Shown here: one piece after another, positions 27,324 through 38,113 of the stretch | Layout: the number at the start of each line of letters is the position of its first letter | Numbering within the stretch: position 1 is the first letter of the stretch | Source of the DNA: Promethearchaeota archaeon | GTDB lineage: Archaea > Asgardarchaeota > Lokiarchaeia > Sigyniarchaeales > SOKP01 | Assembly (NCBI GenBank): GCA_016839765.1 | Contig: JAEOTP010000034.1 | Coordinates: forward strand, 1 to 64,000 | Length of the DNA: 64,000 nt | Reading direction: 5' to 3' | Notes under the pieces: generated by a model | Seen by the model: only the letters and a program-made list of their open reading frames with translations | Told to the model about the DNA's origin: nothing | The model's database searches: none | Made by a program: the position numbers and the translations under genes

Positions 27324-28292
27324 TTATACTATAGAATCTAATAATTCTGTGATGGCTGATAAATTAAATGGTTTTAAGATATACCCATCTGCACCCGTTT
27401 CCTCGATCTTATTACTTACTATCTCGTCAGGTATAGCAGTCACATAGAAAACAGGTACGTTTTTTAAGTTATTATTTGTTTTAATCTGCTTGCATACTTC
27501 ATATCCGTCAAGATCAGGCAATATTATATCTAATAATATTAATTTTGGTTTTGATTTTTTTAATTCATCTAATCCTCTTAGGCCTGTTGTTGCTATTTTA
27601 AATGAACAACCTCTCAATTTAAAAACCTCTTCGATTAAACGTATAGTTGATGGACTATCCTCAATCAATAACACATCAAATTTTTGTCCTTTTTGACTAT
27701 TTAAAATTTTCGATTCAAGTACCAGGCATTGATCATATATATTTTCAACTGTGCTTACTGCTTGCTTACTTAATTCTTCATTAAATTCTTTTAATAGTAA
27801 TTCTGAGAATCCTTTTATTGCAGTAAGAGGTTCTTTCAATATAAATGAAATATTGGATAAATTTTTATCATTCACATTAGATTCGATAAAAGATGACTTT
27901 AAATGATGTTGGATATAATAATCAACACCATCTCTGATTAATTTTGAAAGAGATGTAATAAATTCATTGTCTTTTATAAAATCCTGCCAATTTTTCTTTC
28001 TTTGTTCAGAAATATAAAAAGAGATTCTTTCTTTTGAACGTTCATATATTTTTTGACCTGTTAAATACTGGTGAAATTTTTTTGTAATCCTTCCTAACCA
28101 TAGAGCATTTTTACCAGTTTCTTTTTTAAAGTTTATTAGTTTCTCTCTAAGGAATTCTTTAGTAAATCCAAGTTTAGTAATTTTTTCATTATTACAAATA
28201 ATTTTTAGATTTTCTTCTAAAATCCTAGTTTCTATCTTTTTATCATAAATTATTTTCGTGTGATTTTTTTTATTTATAGAAATTGATTTCAC
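27324..28292 (-). CDS. Receiver-domain protein with degenerate histidine-kinase dimerisation helix
   Basis: This 322-residue protein has three parts. An N-terminal basic helical region covers about residues 1-130 (including LSKLIRDGVDYYIQ). A HisKA-like helix at about 150-175 (FILKEPLTAIKGFSELLL) has Phe and Ile where HisKA has the His-Glu pair. The C-terminal receiver domain (about 203-322) has acidic pocket LLIEDSP, phospho-acceptor LLDIILPDLDG, Thr in YVTA and Lys in ILKPF. There is no ATPase domain, so it cannot autophosphorylate. It probably receives phosphate from a separate kinase or works as an adaptor. The upstream kinase is not in this window. Confidence 0.85.
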   Translation of the reverse strand: MKSISINKKNHTKIIYDKKIETRILEENLKIICNNEKITKLGFTKEFLREKLINFKKETGKNALWLGRITKKFHQYLTGQKIYERSKERISFYISEQRKKNWQDFIKDNEFITSLSKLIRDGVDYYIQHHLKSSFIESNVNDKNLSNISFILKEPLTAIKGFSELLLKEFNEELSKQAVSTVENIYDQCLVLESKILNSQKGQKFDVLLIEDSPSTIRLIEEVFKLRGCSFKIATTGLRGLDELKKSKPKLILLDIILPDLDGYEVCKQIKTNNNLKNVPVFYVTAIPDEIVSNKIEETGADGYILKPFNLSAITELLDSIV

Positions 28293-28613
28293 CCTTATTT
28301 TCTCTTATTTAAATATTTTTTATAACTATTATTGAACTTCATTTATTTTGTTATAAAAAGATCTCTTTTTGTGTACAAAATAAGATATATAATTATTTAA
28401 AGTTATTGGTATATAAATTCGAATATAATTTAGCTCTCCAAGAGAACAAAAAAATAATTGATACCAAAATAAAAATTTATTTCGTAATTGATCTAATTAC
28501 TCCAAAGATCAATTTTATAATATTATTTCTATATCTGATAAAAGCTAAATTTAATTTAAATAAAATATTTTGAGACAAAAATTAAAATAAATGCTAATAG
28601 AAAGTGAATAGTA
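28293..28613. other. AT-rich divergent intergenic region
   Basis: About 320 bases lie between the divergent receiver-domain and DUF362 genes. I see TATA-like stretches (for example GTATATAAATTC near 28410) but no reading frame, RNA or repeat worth naming. It probably holds promoters for both genes. Confidence 0.45.
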
Positions 28614-29837
28614 ATGAAATCAGATGTTTATTTTTTCACAGCACGTTCTCAATCAATTAAAGGAAGTATGAGTAAAGTTAAAGGGCCTTTAGCTTTAGAA
28701 AAGCTTGGAATCAAAAACATGGTAAATAAGGATGATAAAGTAGTCATTAAGACGCATTTTGGGGCACTAGAAAACACTCGGTATATCAGACCTTCATTTA
28801 TTAGATTTTTGAGCGATTTCATTAAAGAAATCGGTGGAATTCCCTCATTAGCAGAATCTTGTGGATGGGGATTACCTGAAAGTATTTCCGGAACTCATAC
28901 TGAATATAGTGGTCGAGCAAATGAAAAAGAATATTTACAAGTAGCATTAATGCATGGGTTTACACAAGAAACTATGGGAGCTCCAATATTCATGTTAGAT
29001 GGGCCATATGGAATTGATTATAACGTACAGCCAATTGATGGAAATTTACTTAAAGAGGTTTACATAGCAGGACGTTTAAGAGAGTTTGATTATATGGTAT
29101 TAGCAACTCATTTTAAAGGACATTCGGGTGCTGGCTTCGGAGGTGCTTTGAAAAACTTAGGTATTGGGTGTGTCGCTAAAGGTCAAAAAATTCGTGCTCA
29201 TCTAGGTACAGTTTTTGATTATGATTTAAGTAAATGTACTGAAGATTGTGAAAAATGTATAAAAGTTTGTCCAACTGGCGCATTAAGTAAAGGAGTCGAT
29301 AAAATTCTCAAAAAGAATTGGGATAAATGCCGCTATTGTTATATGTGCAGATCCATATGTGATAAAGGTGTAATTGATACGGGATCATCTACAACAGAAG
29401 ATTTTATACACAGATTTGTAGATAATGCAAAGGGTGTTGTTGATTATTTTGGTAAAGACAAGATTTTTTATATAAATTATGCTATTGATATTACTTGGCA
29501 ATGTGATTGCGGATCTTCTGATGTTCCATTCATTCCAGACATAGGAGTACTCTCTTCTCATGATCCTGTAGCAATTGATCAAGCATGTATTGATTTAGCA
29601 CATAAATCTAGTTTTAATCCAAATTCAGTGCTTAGTGATATTAAAAGTTTAAATAATAATGGTAATGATTGGTTTTCTTATATCCCAAGATTTGATCCTC
29701 AATCTGGAGAGCTAGATTTTAATTTAGACGGAAAAATATTGAATAATTGGGAAACCCAACTAAGAGTTGCTGAAGAAATTGGATTAGGATCTAGAGATTA
29801 TAATTTGATAGAAGTTAAGATTGAAGATAAAAAATAG
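28614..29837 (+). CDS. DUF362 domain protein with two 4Fe-4S clusters
   Basis: This 407-residue protein belongs to the DUF362 group. It opens with DVYFFTARS and includes VVIKTHFGALENTRYIRP, SLAESCGWG and THFKGHSGAGFGGALKNLGIGC. A bacterial-type ferredoxin insert at about residues 207-255 carries CTEDCEKCIKVCPTGAL and CRYCYMCRSICDKG. The C-terminal part has CDCGSSDVPFIPDIGVL, DPVAIDQACIDL. The fold is thought to be redox-linked, but no reaction is established. It is transcribed alone toward the convergent tldE gene. Confidence 0.85.
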   Translation: MKSDVYFFTARSQSIKGSMSKVKGPLALEKLGIKNMVNKDDKVVIKTHFGALENTRYIRPSFIRFLSDFIKEIGGIPSLAESCGWGLPESISGTHTEYSGRANEKEYLQVALMHGFTQETMGAPIFMLDGPYGIDYNVQPIDGNLLKEVYIAGRLREFDYMVLATHFKGHSGAGFGGALKNLGIGCVAKGQKIRAHLGTVFDYDLSKCTEDCEKCIKVCPTGALSKGVDKILKKNWDKCRYCYMCRSICDKGVIDTGSSTTEDFIHRFVDNAKGVVDYFGKDKIFYINYAIDITWQCDCGSSDVPFIPDIGVLSSHDPVAIDQACIDLAHKSSFNPNSVLSDIKSLNNNGNDWFSYIPRFDPQSGELDFNLDGKILNNWETQLRVAEEIGLGSRDYNLIEVKIEDKK

Positions 29838-29884
29838 AATAAACTATAAATCATTACTTTTTCATTCTTATTTTATGAATTTTC

Positions 29885-31213
29885 TTAAGAGGATATATCT
29901 AAGTCTGTAAATGCTATATAAGGCAAATAAGAATTTTCTGCAAACTCACGCTCTTTAGAGATATAAACATAATTATTTATCATTTGCAGGACATTTCCAC
30001 TAACATTTCCAAGTTTAATAGGATTCTTAAATTTACCATTCCGAATGTAATATCCATTTCTTATTTCTGCTCCAAAAAATCCTGATATGGGATCCGGTCT
30101 TAACCATGAAAATTTCTCCAGATAATACCCCTCATCGATATTTGAAATCATCTCATCCAAGGATATTTCACCAGGAAGGATGGTAAAATTACTTATTCCA
30201 TTAATAACTGAGCCATCATCATCTCTGATACCATTACCAGTCGATATTGTACTTTCTAATAATGCATATTTTTGATCATATAATCTATTTTTAAAAATTC
30301 CTTGATTAATTATCTCAGTTTTTTGATGAGGATTACCTTCTCCATCCCAAGGGCTGGTGTTTAGTCCACCATTTAGTAATCCATTATCTGTCAATGAAAA
30401 GTTATCAGAAGCAATTTTCTCCTCCAAATTAAAGGCAGATACTCCTTCAAAATGAGCAAACCCTAATGTATGAAAACCTATTACCGAATTTATAGCAATT
30501 TTTAACACATGAGGAGGAAATATTACAATTGATTTAGGATTAGGTTTTGGTAATTCGGCTGTCAAATTATCTATGGCAAGAATTGCCCACTTTTTGATTC
30601 TATGTTCAAAATTTAAATGTTCCCTCTCTTTAAAATAATTATAAGTCCAGTATTCAGCTAATTTATTATCTTTTTCAGCTTTTAAAGAAAATTCACAAAA
30701 GAAAAAAGTTTTTGAAGCCTCGAGATTAAGTTGATTACTGTTTCTTAGGAATGAATGATGAACATGAATTCTGAATCGCCCAAAAGTGGGAAGAACATTT
30801 TTTTGTTCATTTACTACTTTAATTAATTCCTCACATAAATCTTTTTTAATTCCCACAGGATCATTTAATACTTTTTTATCAACCATTGAAATTTCTGGAA
30901 GTAACTTCTTTTCAGGAAAATTATATTTAGGAGTTACATTAGTTTTTGATGCTCTTAAACAAGTTTCTATAGTATTATCAATATTTTGAAGATTCATTGA
31001 ATTCCCTTTGATTATACCGATTCCTGTTTTATTTCCGCTTTGATTTAAAATTCTTAGAAAATATTCTGTATTTTCGATTTCTCTTTCATTATCAGGTTTG
31101 TTTTTAAGGAAAATGCTTTCAAAAATATTCCTTTCTATTAAGAAAATTTCGTATTGGGAAATATTCTTTGCTTTTATTCTTTTTTCTATGATATCCAATT
31201 TCATTTTAGACAC
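29885..31213 (-). CDS. tldE: TldE/PmbA-like metalloprotease subunit
   Basis: This 442-residue protein is the non-catalytic partner in the TldD/TldE protease, which degrades unfolded or modified peptides. It has the family's C-terminal motifs (GLLNGGLNTSPWDGEGNPHQKTE, KNRLYDQKYA, ISNFTILPGE, SWLRPDPISGFFGAEIRNGYYI). HEXXXH is replaced here by FHTLGFAHFEG. Its start lies seven bases after the stop of tldD, so the two subunits are co-translated. Function is known for bacterial homologues and inferred here. Confidence 0.9.
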   Translation of the reverse strand: MSKMKLDIIEKRIKAKNISQYEIFLIERNIFESIFLKNKPDNEREIENTEYFLRILNQSGNKTGIGIIKGNSMNLQNIDNTIETCLRASKTNVTPKYNFPEKKLLPEISMVDKKVLNDPVGIKKDLCEELIKVVNEQKNVLPTFGRFRIHVHHSFLRNSNQLNLEASKTFFFCEFSLKAEKDNKLAEYWTYNYFKEREHLNFEHRIKKWAILAIDNLTAELPKPNPKSIVIFPPHVLKIAINSVIGFHTLGFAHFEGVSAFNLEEKIASDNFSLTDNGLLNGGLNTSPWDGEGNPHQKTEIINQGIFKNRLYDQKYALLESTISTGNGIRDDDGSVINGISNFTILPGEISLDEMISNIDEGYYLEKFSWLRPDPISGFFGAEIRNGYYIRNGKFKNPIKLGNVSGNVLQMINNYVYISKEREFAENSYLPYIAFTDLDISS

Positions 31214-31220
31214 TTTTTAT

Positions 31221-32615
31221 TCACCCTTGGCTTACTAATGCATTGTTTACTCTAATATAACTTCCACCAGAACTTACTGGAATATAATCTTCGCTACCTT
31301 TTCCACAGGTACCACCATCTAATTTTAAAGTATCTTTACTTATCGCGTCAATATTTTGTAATAACTCTAAAACAGAACCACTTAAAGCAACTGATCTCAA
31401 TATTTTGGTTTTTTCTCCATTTTCTATTAAATAGCCTTTTTTAGATGTTCCTTGCATTCCACCGCCTATAGGATCTTCCATACCAAAATTTCCATGTATT
31501 AACATTACTCCATTTTGAATTTCTGATATCATCTCATCTAGCTCATGATCTCCCGGTTCAAAATAGGTGTTTGACATACGTACATTTAACGGATGTGCAA
31601 AACTTTCTCTGCGTCCATTTCCTTGAGGAATAGTATTAAGTTCTGAGGCAGATCTTCTATCATAAATGAAATTTTTTAGGATACCATCTTCGACTAATGC
31701 ATTTTTCCCTGCTCGAATACCCTCATCATCGAAAAAATATGAACCTATAGGGCCACTTAAGGAAGGGTTATCATAAATTTTACAAATATCTGAAGCTACC
31801 TTTTTATGAAGATGTTGTTTTAAATAACTTCTCTCCCTTAATACTTGATCCGCTTCAAGTCCATGTCCAAAACTTTCATGGGCAATAAGACCTGTAACAC
31901 TTGGATCTAAAATAACTGTTGATCTACCTGAGGGTGGAGCTATTGCCTTTAACATTTCTAATGAAGACTGAGCAATCATATCTAGTTTTTCAGTAGTAAT
32001 TTCATCAAAAATTTCAAATCCGATTTCACCATTCTTACGATAGTAATCGTAGTCTACCACAGCACCTTCTCTTGCAATAGGAATAATAAAAAATTTTATT
32101 CTGGGGATTACTTGCCTTAAGAGACATCCTTCATTGTTAGAAAAAATTCGTTCTATTAGAAATTCATTATATCTCACTTCTGTTCTAATAATTCGATTGT
32201 CAAAATTTTGTACATAATCATATATCTCTCTGATCTTCTCTAATTTTTTGTCAATTGGTATTTTAGAAGAGTCTTTTTTAGGTATTATTTCTTCATTTAA
32301 TATCCAGCCCTCAAATTCTGCAATTTTATTCCCCATATTTGAAACTTTAGGTATCAATTCTTGGATTTTTTTGATATCAGATATATTATTAAATGCTATT
32401 TCTTTCCATGCTCCTAAAAAAGTTCTGGCGACAATACCAGAGGTTTTCTTATTTATATTAATATCCTCTGCAGAAGGTGATTTTGTAATTTGAATGGATG
32501 AAATAGAATCATAAAGGATATCAAAGTATTGATTTTTTCGCTTGAATCCATTTGATATTTCTTCGAAAAGAGAGAAAATTTCATCGTAAGATGTCTCATT
32601 CATAATTGAATTCAA
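31221..32615 (-). CDS. tldD: TldD-like zinc metalloprotease
   Basis: This 464-residue catalytic subunit of the TldD/TldE protease carries the HEXXXH zinc site in GLIAHESFGHGLEAD at about residue 252. The conserved C-terminal part includes GSYFFDDEGIRAGKNALVEDGILKNF, RMSNTYFEPGDHEL, GGMQGTSKKGYLIENGE and a Cys-containing GTCGKGSEDYIPVSSGG. Length is standard. It is followed by tldE with a 7-base gap. The upstream GIFT-like gene is 95 bases away on the same strand and may be part of the unit. Confidence 0.93.
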   Translation of the reverse strand: MNSIMNETSYDEIFSLFEEISNGFKRKNQYFDILYDSISSIQITKSPSAEDININKKTSGIVARTFLGAWKEIAFNNISDIKKIQELIPKVSNMGNKIAEFEGWILNEEIIPKKDSSKIPIDKKLEKIREIYDYVQNFDNRIIRTEVRYNEFLIERIFSNNEGCLLRQVIPRIKFFIIPIAREGAVVDYDYYRKNGEIGFEIFDEITTEKLDMIAQSSLEMLKAIAPPSGRSTVILDPSVTGLIAHESFGHGLEADQVLRERSYLKQHLHKKVASDICKIYDNPSLSGPIGSYFFDDEGIRAGKNALVEDGILKNFIYDRRSASELNTIPQGNGRRESFAHPLNVRMSNTYFEPGDHELDEMISEIQNGVMLIHGNFGMEDPIGGGMQGTSKKGYLIENGEKTKILRSVALSGSVLELLQNIDAISKDTLKLDGGTCGKGSEDYIPVSSGGSYIRVNNALVSQG

Positions 32616-32710
32616 TTAGAAATAGTTGAAGAAGTATAATTAAAGAAAATTTAAATTATATCCCAATTTGCCTTGATTTTATATCAAATTAAAATAAAGA
32701 AAAAAATACT

Positions 32711-33634
32711 TCATTTCTTCGTTTGCTCATTCTTATTCTTATTAAGAGCTTCTTCTAGAATACTTATCCTCTTTTCGAGAATGGTCATAGTTTCTATCAT
32801 GTTGTTAGTAGTATTATTTAATTCCTTTATTTCATTTTGAATAATTCCTAGCTGATTCAATGTAAATGAGAAGACATTAGATTCTTCAACGGGTTTCAAT
32901 AACCAATCTAAGCAGTTTTGTAGGAAAAGGTTATTATCCAGTGCATTTATTCCAATGTTAAGATCATTAGTAAATATGTCAATATCACCGATAGCGATAA
33001 TTTTTCCTTGACCAAATTCTGTATATGCTGCTAGAATTTGTTGCTGTTCTTTATCTTTAACCCATTGCTCCTTTGAACTCTTAAATATCTCTGACCATAC
33101 ATTTTCTTCATTTGATAGTATTAATGGTCTACTATTCTTATTTAAAAATAAAGAACAAGCACCTCCAATAACTATTTCTCTTAAATTATTCGAAACTTCA
33201 TTTTCTTGGAAATTTTGTATATGAGTAATACTCGAGCTATTTAGTTCAATGGAATTTAATTCTTTAACAAGATTTTTTTCAAAAAAAATTCCGAAGTTTG
33301 TTCCAGAGAGATCATTCAAATTTGTTTTTTGAAGATAATCAGCACCATATTCACTAATCAATAATAAGCTGCCTCCAATCCTGACGTAATTACAAATGTC
33401 TTTTATTTCTAAATTTGAAAAATAATCATCAATTGGATTACCAATAACTAAGATATCGACGTTTTCTAGCAATTTACTTGTTAGATTTTTATTCTCATTT
33501 TTTTTTATCTTCAAATTAAAGCGTTTGAGAAGATTTAAAAAGTCAGAGAAATCATTTTCATTAATATCTAACATTTCATTATGAAATAGATCAAAAAGAA
33601 TAGTTCTTTCAAGCATTTTTTCTATAAATTTCAA
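32711..33634 (-). CDS. GATase-like (GIFT/DUF4350-type) protein with C-terminal coiled coil
   Basis: This 307-residue protein opens with TILFDLFHNEMLDINENDF. A flavodoxin-like alpha/beta domain follows: VDILVIGNPIDDYFSNLEIKDICNYVRIGGSLLLISEYG, then GQGKIIAIGDIDIFTND. The pattern is that of DUF4350/GIFT domains found in ABC-transport accessory proteins and in the intraflagellar transport protein IFT52. The last 50 residues form a predicted coiled coil with many Asn and Lys residues (LNQLGIIQNEIKELNN, MTILEKRISILEEAL). Function is unknown. It lies 95 bases upstream of tldD on the same strand. Confidence 0.65.
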   Translation of the reverse strand: MKFIEKMLERTILFDLFHNEMLDINENDFSDFLNLLKRFNLKIKKNENKNLTSKLLENVDILVIGNPIDDYFSNLEIKDICNYVRIGGSLLLISEYGADYLQKTNLNDLSGTNFGIFFEKNLVKELNSIELNSSSITHIQNFQENEVSNNLREIVIGGACSLFLNKNSRPLILSNEENVWSEIFKSSKEQWVKDKEQQQILAAYTEFGQGKIIAIGDIDIFTNDLNIGINALDNNLFLQNCLDWLLKPVEESNVFSFTLNQLGIIQNEIKELNNTTNNMIETMTILEKRISILEEALNKNKNEQTKK

Positions 33635-33684
33635 GTAAATTATTATTTAAAAATTATTGTATTGCTAACCTAAGGACTAAAAAC

Positions 33685-33693
33685 TTTTTAAAT
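33685..33693 (+). promoter_or_regulatory. Possible TATA box of purA
   Basis: TTTTTAAAT lies about 75 bases upstream of the purA ATG in the otherwise featureless gap after the divergent GIFT-like gene. A transcript start near 33718 would leave a leader of about 45 bases. Weak evidence in AT-rich DNA. Confidence 0.3.
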
Positions 33694-33764
33694 CTTAATG
33701 AATAATCCATTTTGGAACACACAAATGATATTAAATTTAAGTTAAACAAATCTAAATTTGAAAT

Positions 33765-35105
<1,341 letters not shown>

Positions 35106-35119
35106 ATCCAATATTCTAA

Positions 35120-35632
35120 TTAATTCTTTAATTTTTTTTCTAATTCAATCTCATCTCTAATTTCAATATCATAAAAACCTAATATTGAGATTTCAGGTTT
35201 TAATTTTCTTGAATCCTTAATGGCATCAATATATATCGCTTTGATTCGAAATCCCTTCTTCTGATAAAAACGTAGGGCATCGAGATTATCATTAGTGGTA
35301 ATTACCCATATTCGTTTAACCTTTTTTGATAGTAGAAATGACTCTAATGATCCTAATAAAGATGTTCCTATCCCAATATTTACAATTAAACTATTCAATG
35401 TTATAATTTCACATTCTTCATTTTCAATAATGTATGTTAAAAGCCCCGCTTTTTCATTCTTATAAACCGCAATAAACCCGGGAAGGTTTTCTATATCATG
35501 AGATCTTCCACGGGTAACTATTCTATTTGATGACCATTCTTCCTTAATAAGTTGGGAAATCCATTTTCGATCATCCTCTTCTACTAATCTGATATGTATG
35601 CGCTTATTTTCTTTTGAAATAAATAGACTCAC
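35120..35632 (-). CDS. GNAT family N-acetyltransferase
   Basis: This 170-residue single-domain acetyltransferase includes IHIRLVEEDDRKWISQLIKEEW at the N-terminus, PGFIAVYKNEKAGLLTYIIENEECEIITLNSLIV, the acetyl-CoA loop region NIGIGTSLLGSLESFL, and RIWVITTNDNLDALRFYQKKGF, the classic GNAT C-terminal motif. The RxxGxG loop is degenerate (IGIGTS). GTG start at 35632 overlaps the GAGGTGAG ribosome-binding region. It follows the DUF2284 gene by three bases, so the two are co-transcribed. Confidence 0.85.
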   Translation of the reverse strand: MSLFISKENKRIHIRLVEEDDRKWISQLIKEEWSSNRIVTRGRSHDIENLPGFIAVYKNEKAGLLTYIIENEECEIITLNSLIVNIGIGTSLLGSLESFLLSKKVKRIWVITTNDNLDALRFYQKKGFRIKAIYIDAIKDSRKLKPEISILGFYDIEIRDEIELEKKLKN

Positions 35633-35635
35633 CTC

Positions 35636-36193
35636 TTATTTGAAACAAATTAAACCAAATCTGTATGCATAATTAATGGGAGGCCATTCTATTGGAATAT
35701 TAATATTTTTTACTGTTTTATCAACATCTATACCAACTGCTTCCATTGAATACCTTAACTTATTTGGATAACGGCAAGGTTTATTTTGATCATAGGTGCA
35801 TTTTTTATTTACATTATAACAAACTCTACAATAACCGTCCCATAAAATTAATTTATCATCATAAAAAATTTCATAAGTCTCTAAAAAATTCCATATCTCT
35901 GTTTCTAAATTATCTCGAATAGTTTCCTTACGATAGAATGATTTCCTTATAGAATCTTCGCTTTTTTGTGGATTTTTTGATTTAATCTCCTGTATATAGG
36001 TTTTAAGATTGAATTTATAATATATTAAGAAGAATTTATCGAATTGAGAGATTTCTTTTTCCATGTAGGGGGCCTCAGGAGGACATGCCCATGAATGGCT
36101 ATAATTTGGACATTTGAATCCTGGATTATTACAGTAAGTCTGGACTTTAGGATTAAAAATAATATCTTTCAAACTAATTTTAATAGCTGGCAA
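35636..36193 (-). CDS. DUF2284 putative metal-binding protein
   Basis: This 185-residue protein has clustered cysteines typical of DUF2284: YCNNPGFKCPNYSHSWACPPEAPYM near the N-terminus, and CRVCYNVNKKCTYDQNKPCRYPNKLRYSMEAVGIDV near 130-165, ending with the usual GLICFK-like tail. Metal or Fe-S binding is predicted for the family; no function is established. The start appears to be TTG at 36193. It is the first gene of a two-gene unit with the GNAT protein. Confidence 0.8.
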   Translation of the reverse strand: MPAIKISLKDIIFNPKVQTYCNNPGFKCPNYSHSWACPPEAPYMEKEISQFDKFFLIYYKFNLKTYIQEIKSKNPQKSEDSIRKSFYRKETIRDNLETEIWNFLETYEIFYDDKLILWDGYCRVCYNVNKKCTYDQNKPCRYPNKLRYSMEAVGIDVDKTVKNINIPIEWPPINYAYRFGLICFK

Positions 36194-36377
36194 AAGATCA
36201 TATTTCTTACTTCGAAATGAATTAATTCAAATGAATGATGATTTTATAAAAAGCCTTACTTTTATTGTTAATAACTATAAACTGTTTAAAAGATATAAGC
36301 CTTTTAAAGAATAAAATATAAATAGAATAATACATCATCTTTTTAATCCATTAAATTAAGTCTAAAAATATATATTT

Positions 36378-37031
36378 GTGATTAAAATGAAATTATTGAA
36401 AGAAAAGAAAAATGAATTAACTGAAATAAATAACGAATTTTTAGCAGAAACATTGGCTGGTATTGAAGCTCTCCATAAAGCAACTAATCAATTTATTAAT
36501 GATAAATTATATAAGAATGAACTTGAGGATGTAATCCTGTCGGAAAAAAAATGCGACCGTATTAAAGAAAAGTATGTTCAAGTTCTATTTAAAGATAAAA
36601 GAGCACTTCCTTTCTTAGTGGAAGATAGATTTAATATTCTTATGAAGCTAGATCAAGTTAATGACAAAGCAGAATTTTTTGCTCGGTTTCTCCAAGTTTA
36701 TCCATTCAAGCTTTATGCTGACATTAAGGAAAAGTTTATAACATTATGCGATTCTTGTTATAAAACAGTTAAAGAATTGATAAATATTGCTACATTAATA
36801 GAAACGGATTTTGATGGAGCCTATAAAGTAACGTTTAACGTAGAATCAAATAGAAGAGAAGCTCGTAAAGCAAAATTTGAATTATTAGATATTCTATTTA
36901 AGAAAAAAGATGATCCTACTAAGATTTACCTAACTTCTAAACTTGTAACATATATTTACGATATTGCTTCTTGGGCCGAACAAACTTCAGATTATTTAAG
37001 AGGATTAATAATAAAATATCCAACAAGATAA
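36378..37031 (+). CDS. DUF47/PhoU-like phosphate transport regulator
   Basis: This 217-residue all-helical protein of the TIGR00153/DUF47 family includes NNEFLAETLAGIEALHKATNQF, LEDVILSEKKCDRIKEKYVQVLF, and RFNILMKLDQVNDKAEFFARFLQVYPF, with the acidic and helix pattern of the PhoU-like group. Members are encoded next to Pit transporters and are thought to control them. Here the transporter gene starts 21 bases downstream on the same strand. The first codon could be GTG 36378 or an ATG three codons later. Confidence 0.88.
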   Translation: MIKMKLLKEKKNELTEINNEFLAETLAGIEALHKATNQFINDKLYKNELEDVILSEKKCDRIKEKYVQVLFKDKRALPFLVEDRFNILMKLDQVNDKAEFFARFLQVYPFKLYADIKEKFITLCDSCYKTVKELINIATLIETDFDGAYKVTFNVESNRREARKAKFELLDILFKKKDDPTKIYLTSKLVTYIYDIASWAEQTSDYLRGLIIKYPTR

Positions 37032-37052
37032 ATTATAGACGGTAGAAAAGAT

Positions 37053-38021
37053 ATGGAACTAATGTATATCATTACTATTTTTTTGGTTATTTCAATCATT
37101 ATTAGTTTTGGAATAGGTGCTAACGATGAAACTATGGCTACTCTATATGGTTCAAAAACATTAAGAATGAAAGAATTACTTATTCTCGCAAGTATCTTTG
37201 CAATTTTGGGCGCATTAGTATTAGGAGAGGGTGTAAGTGAAACTATAGGGAATAACCTATTATCTATTGAGGTTACAACTTCAATTGTATTAACAATACT
37301 AATTTCTACAGCCATTTGGCTAATTGTTTCTTCTGCATTAGGTTTGCCAATTTCTACCACGCACGCAACTATTGGTTCAATTATCGGAGTGGGAATTTTA
37401 TTAGGTGGAGGTTTTGGAATAAATTGGCTTACTATTTTGGAGATGGGAATTTGGTGGATATTATCGCCAGTTATAGGATATATTGTTACTTATTTCGCGT
37501 ATAAAGCAATTCACAAGGTAATAATTAATCGGCTCTCAGGTTTCAGAAGTTTTGAAAAAACAGAAAAAAATTTCTCTTACATTTTACTGGCGGTTATCTG
37601 TTGGACTGCCTTTTCTAGAGCTGGGAATGACTGTTCAAATGCAGTTGGCATTGTGGTAGGCGCTGGAGCTGGAATAGATATTACAATCCTATTAATAATT
37701 ACTGGGCTTAGCTTTGCAAGTGGAATAGTGATTTTAGGAAGAGGCGTGATAAAAAATGTTGGAACAATTACAGAGCTACACCCAAGTACTGCTTTTGCAA
37801 GTGAAATTCCTACTGCAGTTATATTGTTCTTTGGAACCCTATTAGGAATCCCATTATCCGGTTCACATATGTTGGTTGCATCATTGGTAGGATTAGCAAA
37901 GGCTAGAAGAGCACCAACAAGCAAGGGTCTATGGAAAATTGTTTTAATATGGTTAATAACTTTTCCAGTAGCAGCAATTCTTTCTATTGCGATCTTCTTT
38001 CCTATTAATATGATTATATAA
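37053..38021 (+). CDS. pit: Inorganic phosphate transporter, Pit family
   Basis: This 322-residue membrane protein imports phosphate by cation symport. Both Pit repeats are visible: GIGANDETMATLYGSKTL at about residue 20 (GANDxx core) and later FSRAGNDCSNAVG (the GNDxxNA core) at about 190, each followed by helices, with the LPISTTHATIGSIIGVG and IPLSGSHMLVASLVG motifs. About nine or ten membrane segments are present. It is co-transcribed with the PhoU-like regulator just upstream. Confidence 0.93.
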   Translation: MELMYIITIFLVISIIISFGIGANDETMATLYGSKTLRMKELLILASIFAILGALVLGEGVSETIGNNLLSIEVTTSIVLTILISTAIWLIVSSALGLPISTTHATIGSIIGVGILLGGGFGINWLTILEMGIWWILSPVIGYIVTYFAYKAIHKVIINRLSGFRSFEKTEKNFSYILLAVICWTAFSRAGNDCSNAVGIVVGAGAGIDITILLIITGLSFASGIVILGRGVIKNVGTITELHPSTAFASEIPTAVILFFGTLLGIPLSGSHMLVASLVGLAKARRAPTSKGLWKIVLIWLITFPVAAILSIAIFFPINMII

Positions 38022-38113
38022 TTTTTCTTTATTATTAGGTTAGCTCTTTTCAATATAATATTTATATAATTCAGGTTACTTACTAATTTTATCAAACTAT
38101 AAAATTATGTAAT

